A stretch of 64,000 nt of DNA from Streptomyces sp. NBC_00178 (GCF_036206005.1 NZ_CP108143.1:3052001-3116000); one strand, 5' to 3'; positions 53,276-61,469 are shown, numbered from the stretch's first letter. Notes: generated by a model from the letters alone, not told the origin. Made by a program: numbers and translations.

Positions 53276-54249
53276 CCCTCCACCGGGACGGACCGCGCGA
53301 AGCCGCCGTCCACCATCAGGTTCGCCACCGTCTCCAACTCCGGCGGGCTGCCCGCAAGACGCTGGAGGAAGGCGTCGAAGTCCTCACCGCACGGCAGCAG
53401 AAGCCGGTCCACCCGCTCCTGCACACCCCAGCCGTCCCGGTCCCGCGCATCGTCGTACGGACAGAACCACACCGAACCCACGCCGGTGCCACGCACCTTC
53501 AGCGCCAGAATGCCGCCCTGCACGAAACCCACGCCCAGGAAATCCTTCGTGAAGTGGTCCCGCAGGCACTTGTTCACGTACACCAGGTCGTTCACGGCCG
53601 CCTCCTCGCGCACCGTGAAGAACGGCTGATCCACCAGAAGACCCAGCTCCGCGTCCAGCGCCACCCCCACCGGGGCCGACCCGCCGGCCGCCTTCAGGAA
53701 CGACCGGTACGCACCCGGAAGCCGGTAGCCCAGATCCTCCTCGACACCCAGGATCTGCTGCTCGCCCACCGCCACCGACCCCTTGGGAAGCCGGAAATGA
53801 GCAGGACGCGTCTCCTGCAGCGGCCGCGTACCCCGACGCTCCTGATCCACCGAAGCCGTCGCCAGACCACCGTGATGACGCAGCAGCGCCTTCACCTCGA
53901 TCGGCACCAGCTCCATCCGCCGGCCACCCGCCACGTGATGCCACGTCCAGCCGTGCGGCGTCGCCACCGACGGAATGGTCTCCCACAACTCGTGACCGCT
54001 CGCCGCCGACGCCGCGTTCGCCGACACGTAGTCCGTCAGCCGCAACTCGTCGACACCGAACCCCGGAGGCGGATCCGCGATCTCCGCGGCCGCCCGCGCA
54101 TAGGGCGAAAGCACCGGATAGCCGTCCCCGTCCACACGAACACCCCTCGGGTGACGGGACGCCCGGACAGGATCCGGGAAATGAACGACCTGCCCCGCAT
54201 AAGCCGCGTTCGGTGGCGCGGCTTGCTGCCCGAGCCGACCTGTCGTCAT
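53272..54249 (-). CDS. WHH-type nuclease domain fused to SMI1/KNR4 (SUKH) domain
   Basis: Protein of 325 residues. Residues 98-130 carry the WHH nuclease signature seen in polymorphic toxins: HGWTWHHVAGGRRMELVP followed by HHGG, with His104, His105, His125 and His126 likely metal-binding or catalytic. Residues 162-300 form an SMI1/KNR4 (SUKH) domain (LGVEEDLGYRLPGAYRSFLKAAGG, VYVNKCLRDHFTKDFLGVGF, VWFCPYDDARDRDGWG). A nuclease and its usual type of immunity domain thus share one chain. There is no signal peptide. ATG with a GGGGG site eight bases upstream; it is coupled to the downstream SUKH-4 gene. Confidence 0.78.
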   Translation of the reverse strand: MTTGRLGQQAAPPNAAYAGQVVHFPDPVRASRHPRGVRVDGDGYPVLSPYARAAAEIADPPPGFGVDELRLTDYVSANAASAASGHELWETIPSVATPHGWTWHHVAGGRRMELVPIEVKALLRHHGGLATASVDQERRGTRPLQETRPAHFRLPKGSVAVGEQQILGVEEDLGYRLPGAYRSFLKAAGGSAPVGVALDAELGLLVDQPFFTVREEAAVNDLVYVNKCLRDHFTKDFLGVGFVQGGILALKVRGTGVGSVWFCPYDDARDRDGWGVQERVDRLLLPCGEDFDAFLQRLAGSPPELETVANLMVDGGFARSVPVEG

Positions 54250-54446
54250 GGCGGTTGCCCCCTGCTGCGTCCGGTGTTCCGCACAGCCTATGCCGTGACG
54301 CAACAAGGCCCCCCGCCCCCGCATCCCCACTCACCGAACGTCACCACCGCGTGACGGACGCGCGACAACACGGCCACCGGGCCGCGACACGCAGACACGT
54401 TTCCCCGCCCCAGCTTCCCCAGCACCCTGCACATTTGGCAGGCTGT

Positions 54447-54463
54447 CCCCCGCAACTCGGGGG
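54447..54463 (+). promoter_or_regulatory. Hairpin in the leader of the YwqJ-like gene
   Basis: CCCCCG pairs with CGGGGG around CAACT, about 25 bases before the start codon and just ahead of GGGAGGG. It may affect translation or be an operator in the 239-bp divergent region, which otherwise holds no recognised motif. Confidence 0.4.
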
Positions 54464-54488
54464 ATTGCACGGGAGGGACACGATCGTC

Positions 54489-55013
54489 ATGCACACAGCA
54501 CAAACAGTCACATCCGGAGATCCGCGACTCAGTTGGAGCACCACCGAACCCAGCCGGACGCCCAGACTCCACCACCGCCGCGACGGAATCCTGCCCGCGG
54601 TGGCCGCAGCCCTGTCCGTACGCGGAGAGACCCTCACCTGCACCGCGGGCAAGGGCGACCAGCCACCGGCCCTCCACGCACTCGTACAGGACTTCCTCGA
54701 CACCCTCACCAGCAACCAGCGCGAACGCTTCACCGGACGCTGCCCCGAGGCCATACTCCTGTCACGGCAACTCAACGCCGCAGACGAGAACCGCTCCAAA
54801 AGAGCCCAGCGCAAACCCCTCACCAACGGTGAGGCCCGCCGCGCACTCAAACACGCCCGCCTCACCGCCCGCCACATCCGCGAGGACGGCGACCCCCTCC
54901 ACGGCAGCTACGCACCCCCCTGCCGCTCCTGCACGGCGATGCTCGCCCACTTCGGCGTGCGCCCCGTCGACCTCGCCGGCACGGGCACGGCGACCACGGC
55001 CGAGAAGGGCTGA
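54489..55013 (+). CDS. YwqJ-like predicted nucleic-acid deaminase
   Basis: Protein of 174 residues with the two zinc-deaminase motifs: Cys85-Pro-Glu87 in FTGRCPEAILLSRQ (catalytic Glu) and PPCRSC (Cys145, Cys148) in SYAPPCRSCTAMLAHFGV. The spacing matches the YwqJ-type deaminases found as toxins in polymorphic secretion systems. Here the domain stands alone, with no signal peptide, LXG or WXG helix, so export is not evident. The ATG is 12 bases after GGGAGG, a long spacing. A SUKH-3 gene starts ten bases after the stop. Confidence 0.8.
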   Translation: MHTAQTVTSGDPRLSWSTTEPSRTPRLHHRRDGILPAVAAALSVRGETLTCTAGKGDQPPALHALVQDFLDTLTSNQRERFTGRCPEAILLSRQLNAADENRSKRAQRKPLTNGEARRALKHARLTARHIREDGDPLHGSYAPPCRSCTAMLAHFGVRPVDLAGTGTATTAEKG

Positions 55014-55023
55014 CCACACCACC

Positions 55024-55542
55024 ATGCACGACAGCACCGGACTGCCCGCCCAACAGCACCACACCCCCGCCACCCGCTTCTCGCTCAACGTCGACACGGC
55101 ACTCCGCAACGCCGGATGGGCACCCGGACGCTGGGACATCCGCCAGGCCGAGGAATGGGCCGACGCCCTCCGCTCCCACGCCTCCCCCGCAGGCCACCAG
55201 CACGCCGTCTTCCCCGCCGCCGTCGAAGCCTGGGCCGAATTCGGCGGCCTCCGCATCACCGCCATCGCCCCCGGCCGGCAGATCGCCACCACCACCGTGG
55301 CCATCGACCCGCTCGGCGGACTCCACCTCGCCCGCACCCTCGCCGACCTCGGCCGCGCCCTGGACACCGAAGTCGCGCCCCTCGGCGAAGAGGGCGACGG
55401 CCAGGCGGTCCTCGCCATCGACAGCGAAGGACGCGTCTACTCCATCGACCACACCGGCGACTGGTACCTCGGCTCCGACATCGACCGGGCCCTCGAAGCC
55501 CTCATGACCGGCGCCCAGCCCACCCGGCTCACCTCCGGCTGA
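55024..55542 (+). CDS. SUKH-3-domain immunity-like protein
   Basis: Protein of 172 residues. It fits SUKH-3: ALRNAGWAPGRWDIRQAEEWADAL, PAAVEAWAEFGGLRITAI, then a strand-rich part with IDSEGRVYSIDHTGDWYLGSDIDRALEALM. SUKH-3 proteins commonly neutralise deaminase or nuclease toxins encoded just upstream, and it directly follows the YwqJ-like gene here, apparently as one operon. No signal peptide. It converges with the histidine kinase gene. Confidence 0.85.
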   Translation: MHDSTGLPAQQHHTPATRFSLNVDTALRNAGWAPGRWDIRQAEEWADALRSHASPAGHQHAVFPAAVEAWAEFGGLRITAIAPGRQIATTTVAIDPLGGLHLARTLADLGRALDTEVAPLGEEGDGQAVLAIDSEGRVYSIDHTGDWYLGSDIDRALEALMTGAQPTRLTSG

Positions 55543-55590
55543 ACCCCGGACACCCCACCGGGCCCCGGCCCCGCCCCCGCACGACACGCC

Positions 55591-56907
55591 TCAGACCGCC
55601 CCGGCATCCGGCAGCACCGCCGACACCCGGAAACCCCCCGCATCCGTCGGACCCGACACGAACACACCACCGAGCCCCAGCACCCGCTCCCGCATCCCCA
55701 CCAGGCCGTTGCCCCCGCTCGGCAGCCCCGCATCCGCCGCCGCCCCGTCCGACGGACCGTTCTCCACCTGCATCGCCACCTCCGCGCCCCGATGCGCCAG
55801 CCGCACCCACGTCCTCGCACCCGCCGCATGCTTGTGCACGTTCGTCAGCGCCTCCTGCACCACCCGGTACGCCGTCTGCTCCACCTCCGGCGCGTAATCC
55901 CGCAGCTCCCCCTCCACCGACAGCTCCACCGTCATCCCCGCCTCACGGGACTGCGCCACCAGCGCCTCCACCTCGCACAGCCGCGGCCCCTCATCCACCA
56001 CCACGGCCGCGGCGGCCGCCGCCGCCCGCCCCACCGAAGCCAGCGGCACCAGCCCCGCGGGCGGCGCGACCAGCGCGTCACCGCTCCGCAGCACCCCGAG
56101 CATCTCCCGCAGCTCCGTCAGCGCCTGCCGGCCCATGTCACCCACCAGCGCCGCGTTCCGCACCGCCTTCGCCGGATCCTTCGGAGCCACCGCCTGCAAC
56201 GCCGCAGCGTGCACCACCATCAGACTCACCCGGTGCGCCACCACGTCGTGCATCTCCCGGGCGATCCGCGTCCGCTCCTCCGTACGCGCCCACTCCGCCC
56301 GCTCCTCGGCCCGGTCCGCCAGCAGCGACAGCTCCCGCTCCAGCGAGTCGGCCCGCTCCCGCAGGCTCTCCATCAGCCTGCGCCGGGCCCCGATGTACAG
56401 GCCGAAGAGCACCGACGGCGCCGTCAGCCCCAGCGACATGAAGAGCGAGACGACCGGGACGTACCAGACCCCCGGCCCGAAGTCCGCGTCGGCGTCCACC
56501 GTCTGCCGCAGCCGCACGTACGACACGATGAAGGTGCCGACCAGGGTCATCCCCGTCAGCACGACCGTGATCCTCCGCGGTACCTCCGACGCCGCCAGCG
56601 TGTAGAGGCCGACGATCGCCATCAGGAAGCCCATCTCGGCGGGCGTCGTCGCGATCGACACCAGCACCACCGCGATCGGCCACCGCCTGCGCAGCACCAG
56701 CACCGACCCCGCCAGCAGGCCGAACAGCACGCCGAACGGCACGGGAAGCCCGGTGTTCCCGGCGAACGACACCCCCTCCAGCGCGCACTCCAGCGCCGAG
56801 ACCAGCGCGAGTCCCACATCCAGGGCGACGCTCCGTCGCCGCCCCCACCACCAGTAACCGCGGGTGGTCGGACCCGCCGCTTCCCGGTCTGCCCCCGTTA
56901 CGGTCAT
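55591..56907 (-). CDS. Orphan NarL-type sensor histidine kinase
   Basis: Protein of 438 residues with about five membrane helices in the first 170 (VALDVGLALVSALECALEG to VPVVSLFMSLGLTAPSVLFG) and little extracellular sequence, so it may sense within the membrane. A HisKA_3 domain with the phospho-acceptor His in IAREMHDVVAHRVSLMVV follows, then an ATPase with N-box EALTNVHKHA and G-box GNGLVGMRERV. Its usual LuxR-type response regulator is not encoded on either side. ATG start. Confidence 0.9.
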   Translation of the reverse strand: MTVTGADREAAGPTTRGYWWWGRRRSVALDVGLALVSALECALEGVSFAGNTGLPVPFGVLFGLLAGSVLVLRRRWPIAVVLVSIATTPAEMGFLMAIVGLYTLAASEVPRRITVVLTGMTLVGTFIVSYVRLRQTVDADADFGPGVWYVPVVSLFMSLGLTAPSVLFGLYIGARRRLMESLRERADSLERELSLLADRAEERAEWARTEERTRIAREMHDVVAHRVSLMVVHAAALQAVAPKDPAKAVRNAALVGDMGRQALTELREMLGVLRSGDALVAPPAGLVPLASVGRAAAAAAAVVVDEGPRLCEVEALVAQSREAGMTVELSVEGELRDYAPEVEQTAYRVVQEALTNVHKHAAGARTWVRLAHRGAEVAMQVENGPSDGAAADAGLPSGGNGLVGMRERVLGLGGVFVSGPTDAGGFRVSAVLPDAGAV

Positions 56908-57062
56908 GGCATCCAGCCTACGGGCGGGCGCACCTCATTTTCCGGTGAGTCCACCAGCACGCAAAGTCACTGGTCACGCCGCGAACATACGCAGATCACA
57001 CGATCCGGTGAACCGGGCCTCCTTCCATGCCGGACGTCCGCATTCCGGACGAAGCTGTCCGC

Positions 57063-57944
57063 ATGACACATGCCGGTGGCAAGTACGCGGATTTCGAGGC
57101 ACTGCGGGAGCGAGCCGTCGCGATGCGGCGGGAAGGACTGAGCCGCCGCCAGATCCGGGACCGCCTGCACGTCGGCAACAACGACATCCTCAACCGCCTG
57201 CTGGAGGGCGAGCCGGCACCGGAGTGGACGAAGCGGCCGCGCGCGAAGGACGACCTGCGCGCGAAGGCCCGGGAGCTGCGGCTCCAGGGGATGACCTACG
57301 ACGCGATCCAGGTGGAGCTGGGGTGCTCGAAGAGCTCGATCTCGCTGTGGGTGCGGGACCTGCCGAGGCCCGAACGCAGACGGACACCGGAGCAGGCCTC
57401 CGAGATCGCTCGTCGCGGCTGGGAAGCGAGGCTGGAGATGCGCGAGACGGAGCGCGTCCGGACCAGGAGCGCCGCAGAGGCGGAGATCGGCCCGCTCAGC
57501 CCACGCGAGCTCTTCCTGGTGGGCGTGGGCCTGTACTGGTCGGAGGGTTCGAAGTCCAAGCCGCACCGCAGGCAGGAGAGGGCCACGTTCGTCAACAGCG
57601 ACCCCGACATGATCGAGGTCTACCTCGCATGGCTTCGCCTCCTGGGCGTGGGCCCCGAGCACCTGCGGTTCCACGTCCACGTCCACGAGACCGCCGACAC
57701 CCCGGCCGTCGAGCGGTTCTGGGTCGCCCTCACCGGCGCCCCGCCCGGGAGTTTCGGCAAAACGACCGTCAAGAGGCACTCACCGAAGACGAACAGGAAG
57801 AACGTCGGTGAGCACTACCGGGGTTGCCTCATGGTCCGGGTTCTGAGAAGTGCGGACCTGTACCGTCGCATCGAAGGCTGGTGGTACGGCATAGTAGGGG
57901 CTGCCAGACAAAGCCGATCAAGAGAATCGGACATAAACGGATAG
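57063..57944 (+). CDS. HTH protein with LAGLIDADG-like C-terminal region
   Basis: Protein of 293 residues. The N-terminal half holds two helix-turn-helix elements (VAMRREGLSRRQIRDRLHVG and ELRLQGMTYDAIQVELGCSKSSISLWVRDLP). The C-terminal half (ELFLVGVGLYWSEGSKSK, VNSDPDMIEVYLAWLRLLGV, NVGEHYRGCLMVRVLRSADLYRRIEGWWYGI) resembles the helix-strand pattern of LAGLIDADG endonuclease-type folds, but I see no complete catalytic signature. The gene ends four bases before tRNA-Gln. Neither this ATG nor one 12 codons upstream has a ribosome binding site, so it may be leaderless. Similar hypothetical proteins are common in streptomycetes. Confidence 0.65.
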   Translation: MTHAGGKYADFEALRERAVAMRREGLSRRQIRDRLHVGNNDILNRLLEGEPAPEWTKRPRAKDDLRAKARELRLQGMTYDAIQVELGCSKSSISLWVRDLPRPERRRTPEQASEIARRGWEARLEMRETERVRTRSAAEAEIGPLSPRELFLVGVGLYWSEGSKSKPHRRQERATFVNSDPDMIEVYLAWLRLLGVGPEHLRFHVHVHETADTPAVERFWVALTGAPPGSFGKTTVKRHSPKTNRKNVGEHYRGCLMVRVLRSADLYRRIEGWWYGIVGAARQSRSRESDING

Positions 57945-57948
57945 ACCA

Positions 57949-58019
57949 TCCCGGGTCGTCTAATGGCAGGACAAATGGTTTTGGTCCATTGAATGAGGGT
58001 TCGATTCCTTCCCCGGGAG
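57949..58019 (+). tRNA. tRNA-Gln(UUG)
   Basis: A 71-nt cloverleaf: acceptor TCCCGGG pairs with CCCGGGA, anticodon stem AATGG/CCATT encloses TTTTGGT (anticodon TTG) and the T-arm is GGTTCGATTCC. CCA is not encoded in full. Confidence 0.95.
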
Positions 58020-58026
58020 CACAGAA

Positions 58027-58060
58027 GGGCGGGCCCCGACCTCACGGTCGGGGCCCGCCC
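58027..58060 (+). terminator. tRNA-Gln terminator, perfect 15-bp stem
   Basis: GGGCGGGCCCCGACC pairs fully around TCAC and is followed by TCGTTT. It separates the tRNA from glmU. Confidence 0.88.
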
Positions 58061-58127
58061 TCGTTTCGGGCATATACGCCCCCGGTATCCTGCGGGTGTC
58101 CACCACCCGAAGCCGAAGGGCACATCC

Positions 58128-59573
58128 GTGAGCGCCAACAGCCTGGCCGTCGTCGTCCTCGCAGCGGGTGAGGGCACCCGCATGAAGTCGAAGACCCCCA
58201 AGGTCCTGCACGAGATCTCCGGACGCTCCCTCGTCGGACACGTCGTCGCCGCCGCCGGCCGGCTGAACCCCGAGCACCTCGTCGTGGTCGTCGGCCACGC
58301 GGGCGAGCAGGTCACCGCGCACCTCTCCGCCGGCGACACCCCGGTGCGCACCGCCTACCAGGCGGAGCAGAACGGGACCGGTCACGCGGTCCGCATGGGA
58401 CTGGAGGAGCTCGGCGGGACCATCGACGGCACCGTGATCGTCCTGTGCGGGGACACCCCGCTGCTCTCGGGCGAGACCCTGTCCGTGCTGGCCGCCACCC
58501 ATGCCGCGGACGCCAACGCGGTCACCGTGCTGACCGCCGAGGTCCCGGATTCGACGGGGTACGGCCGGATCGTCCGCGACCCGGAGACGGGCGCGGTCAG
58601 GGAGATCGTCGAGCACAAGGACGCGACCGACGCGCAGCGTGCGATCCGGGAGATCAACTCCGGTGTCTTCGCGTTCGACGGCCGTCTGCTGAGCGAGGCT
58701 CTGGGCAAGGTGCGCACGGACAACAGCCAGGGTGAGGAGTACCTCACCGATGTGCTGTCGATCCTGCGGGAGGCGGGTCACCGGGTGGGGGCCTCGGTCA
58801 CGGGTGACCACCGGGAGATCCTGGGCATCAACAACCGGCTCCAGCTGGCCGAGGCGCGGCGGCTGCTCAACGAGCGTCTGCTGGAGCGGGCGATGCTGGC
58901 GGGTGTGACGGTGGTGGAGCCGGCGTCGACGGTGATCGACGCGACGGTGACGTACGAGCGGGACGCGATCGTGCACCCGGGTACGCAGCTGCTGGGGACG
59001 ACGCACCTGGCGGAGGATGCCGAGGTGGGTCCGAACTCGCGGCTGAAGGACACGGTCGTGCACGCGGGTGCGCGGGTGGACAACACGGTGGCGGACGGGG
59101 CCGAGGTGGGTCCGGGCGCGACGGTGGGTCCGTTCGCCTATCTGCGGCCGGGTACGCGCATGGGTGCGAAGTCCAAGGCGGGTACGTACGTCGAGATGAA
59201 GAACGCGACGATCGGTGAGGGCACGAAGGTGCCGCACCTGAGTTACGTCGGTGACGCGACGATCGGTGACCACACCAACATCGGTGCGGCGAGCGTGTTC
59301 GTGAACTACGACGGGGTGGCGAAGCACCACACCACGATCGGGTCCCATTGCCGGACCGGGTCGGACAATATGTTTGTGGCGCCGGTCACGGTCGGGGACG
59401 GCGTTTACACGGCGGCGGGTTCGGTCATCACCAAGGACGTGCCGTCCGGTTCGCTGGCCGTCGCCCGGGGCCAGCAGCGGAATATCGAGGGCTGGGTCGC
59501 CCGGAAGCGTCCCGGGAGCGCGGCTGCCAGGGCGGCTCAGGCGGCTGCGCCGGAGTCCGACGACGAAAGCTGA
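58128..59573 (+). CDS. glmU: Bifunctional GlmU (UDP-GlcNAc synthesis)
   Basis: Acetylates glucosamine-1-phosphate and then uridylates it to UDP-N-acetylglucosamine for wall synthesis. The 481-residue protein has an N-terminal pyrophosphorylase (LAAGEGTRMKSKTPKVLHEISG, QNGTGHAV, LCGDTPLL, EINSGVFAF) and a C-terminal left-handed beta-helix acetyltransferase (GPFAYLRPG, GTYVEMKNATIGEGTKVPHLSYVGDA, NYDG and the catalytic-loop region). GTG with GAAGGG eight bases upstream. Third-position usage changes visibly within the gene, from C-rich to G/T-rich after about 58.55 kb. Confidence 0.97.
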   Translation: MSANSLAVVVLAAGEGTRMKSKTPKVLHEISGRSLVGHVVAAAGRLNPEHLVVVVGHAGEQVTAHLSAGDTPVRTAYQAEQNGTGHAVRMGLEELGGTIDGTVIVLCGDTPLLSGETLSVLAATHAADANAVTVLTAEVPDSTGYGRIVRDPETGAVREIVEHKDATDAQRAIREINSGVFAFDGRLLSEALGKVRTDNSQGEEYLTDVLSILREAGHRVGASVTGDHREILGINNRLQLAEARRLLNERLLERAMLAGVTVVEPASTVIDATVTYERDAIVHPGTQLLGTTHLAEDAEVGPNSRLKDTVVHAGARVDNTVADGAEVGPGATVGPFAYLRPGTRMGAKSKAGTYVEMKNATIGEGTKVPHLSYVGDATIGDHTNIGAASVFVNYDGVAKHHTTIGSHCRTGSDNMFVAPVTVGDGVYTAAGSVITKDVPSGSLAVARGQQRNIEGWVARKRPGSAAARAAQAAAPESDDES

Positions 59574-59693
59574 CCGGAAACAGCCGCACCTGCGGCTGGC
59601 GTACCGTGATAGATGCTCACCCATTTCGGCTGGCTCGTCGCACATCGGGACACATGCGCGCGGAGCCGGATACACGTCTGAGGAGACTGTGCT

Positions 59694-60671
59694 GTGACCG
59701 GGATCAAGACGACCGGCGAGAAGAAGCTGATGCTCTTCTCCGGCCGCGCCCACCCCGAGCTGGCCGAGGAGGTCGCACATCAACTGGGTGTCGGTCTCGT
59801 GCCGACGAAGGCCTTCGATTTCGCCAACGGTGAGATCTATGTGCGTTTCCAGGAGTCGGCCCGTGGGGCCGACTGCTTCCTGATCCAGAGCCACACGGCT
59901 CCGATCAACAAGTGGATCATGGAGCAGCTGATCATGCTGGACGCGCTGAAGCGCGCGTCGGCCCGGTCGGTCACGGTGATCGTGCCGTTCTACGGGTACG
60001 CCCGTCAGGACAAGAAGCACCGCGGTCGCGAGCCGATCTCGGCGCGTATGGTCGCGGACCTGATGAAGACGGCGGGTGCGGACCGCATCCTCACCGTCGA
60101 TCTGCACACGGACCAGATCCAGGGCTTCTTCGACGGCCCGGTGGACCATCTGTTCGCGCTGCCGATCCTCGCGGACTACGTGGGTGCGAAGGTGGACCGG
60201 TCGAAGCTGACGATCGTGTCGCCGGACGCCGGACGCGTGCGGGTCGCGGACCGCTGGTGCGACCGGCTGGACGCGCCGCTGGCGATCGTGCACAAGCGCC
60301 GCGACAAGGACGTGCCGAACCAGGTCAGCGTCCACGAGGTCGTGGGCAACGTCGAGGGCCGGGTGTGTGTGCTGGTCGACGACATGATCGACACGGGTGG
60401 CACGATCTGTGCGGCGGCGGACGCGCTGTTCGCTCACGGTGCGGAGGACGTCATAGTGACGGCGACGCACGGTGTGCTGTCGGGTCCGGCCGCGGACCGT
60501 CTGAAGAACTCGAAGGTCAGCGAGTTCGTGTTCACGGACACGCTGCCGACTCCGGGTGAGCTGGAGATCGACAAGATCACGGTGCTGTCGATCGCGCCGA
60601 CGATCGCGCGTGCGGTGCGTGAGGTGTTCGAGGACGGTTCGGTGACGAGCCTTTTCGAGGAGAACGAGTGA
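59694..60671 (+). CDS. prs: Ribose-phosphate pyrophosphokinase (PRPP synthetase)
   Basis: Makes PRPP from ribose-5-phosphate and ATP for nucleotide, histidine and tryptophan synthesis. The 325-residue protein has the catalytic-loop region FYGYARQDKKHRGREPISAR, VDLHTDQIQGFF and the PRPP/ribose-phosphate loop VLVDDMIDTGGTICAAA. GTG with GAGGAG eight bases upstream. It follows glmU by 120 bp, the normal arrangement. Its stop codon lies in a 14-bp tandem repeat. Confidence 0.97.
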   Translation: MTGIKTTGEKKLMLFSGRAHPELAEEVAHQLGVGLVPTKAFDFANGEIYVRFQESARGADCFLIQSHTAPINKWIMEQLIMLDALKRASARSVTVIVPFYGYARQDKKHRGREPISARMVADLMKTAGADRILTVDLHTDQIQGFFDGPVDHLFALPILADYVGAKVDRSKLTIVSPDAGRVRVADRWCDRLDAPLAIVHKRRDKDVPNQVSVHEVVGNVEGRVCVLVDDMIDTGGTICAAADALFAHGAEDVIVTATHGVLSGPAADRLKNSKVSEFVFTDTLPTPGELEIDKITVLSIAPTIARAVREVFEDGSVTSLFEENE

Positions 60672-60701
60672 CCGCCTCCGAGTGACCGCCTCCGGGTGAC
60701 C
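60665..60701. repeat. 14-bp tandem repeat over the prs stop codon
   Basis: CGAGTGACCGCCTC is present at 60665 and 60679, with a third partial, one-mismatch copy at 60693. Each unit contains TGA, so the Glu-stop end of prs is duplicated downstream. Confidence 0.9.
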
Positions 60702-60713
60702 ACTTGATCCACT

Positions 60714-60742
60714 TTGGGTACGGCCTCCCGGCCGGGTAGACT
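60714..60742 (+). promoter_or_regulatory. rplY promoter
   Basis: TTGGGT and TAGACT with a 17-base spacer. A start near 60749 would give a leader of about 130 nt, including a CATGTC-TCG-GACATG hairpin, which could take part in control of rplY. Confidence 0.65.
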
Positions 60743-60881
60743 CTTGGAGTTGCTCGGCGAGGGAGGCCGTTCTCATGTCTCGGACATGGGCCGGTGGTCC
60801 GTTATCGACGCGCTCTTCGTAGCAGGCCTGTCGTGGGCCGGGTGACCATCGGTTTCTTTCGTCACCTACGAGGAGTGCAGC

Positions 60882-61469
60882 ATGGCTGAGATCAAGCTCG
60901 ACGCAACGGTCCGTACGGAGTTCGGCAAGGGCGCTGCCCGTCGTACCCGTCGCGCCAACCTGGTTCCCGGGGTCGTCTACGGCCACGGTGCTGAGCCGGT
61001 TCACATCAACCTGCCGGGCCACGAGCTGCTTCTCGCGCTGCGTACCGCCAACGTCCTGATCGGTCTGGAGATCGACGGCAAGGACGCCCTGGTGATCCCG
61101 AAGGCCGTGCAGCGCAACGCCATCAAGGGCAACATCGAGCACGTCGACCTGCTGACCGTGAAGCGCGGCGAGAAGGTCAACGTCGAGATCGCGGTGCACG
61201 CCGACGGCGAGCTCGCCCCGGGCGCCAACCTCCTCGAGTTCGTGCAGAACACGCTGCTCGTCGAGGCCGAGGCCACCCACATCCCGGAGTCGGTCACGGT
61301 CTCCGTGGCGGGCCTGGACGCCGGTGACTCGATCCTCGCGAAGGACATCCCGCTCCCCAAGGGTTCGGTGCTGGCCGGCGACGAGGACGCTGTCGTCCTT
61401 CAGGTCGTCGCGGCGCAGGCCGAGGAGCCGGCCGCCGACGCCACCGAGGAAGCGGCTGCCGAGGCCTGA
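60882..61469 (+). CDS. rplY: 50S ribosomal protein L25, CTC form
   Basis: Binds 5S rRNA in the large subunit. The 195-residue protein has the L25 domain (IKLDATVRTEFGKGAARRTRRANLVPGVVYGHG, about residues 1-90) and the C-terminal TL5/CTC beta domain (VNVEIAVHADGELAPGANLLEFVQNTLLVEAEATHIPE). An Ala/Glu-rich tail ends the chain. ATG with GAGGAG about eight bases upstream. Its own promoter and long leader separate it from prs. Confidence 0.96.
   Translation: MAEIKLDATVRTEFGKGAARRTRRANLVPGVVYGHGAEPVHINLPGHELLLALRTANVLIGLEIDGKDALVIPKAVQRNAIKGNIEHVDLLTVKRGEKVNVEIAVHADGELAPGANLLEFVQNTLLVEAEATHIPESVTVSVAGLDAGDSILAKDIPLPKGSVLAGDEDAVVLQVVAAQAEEPAADATEEAAAEA

Noticed and set aside
58500..58650. Composition switch considered as a replication origin
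   Set aside because: No dnaA or dnaN, no DnaA-box cluster and no AT-rich unwinding region; the change lies inside glmU.
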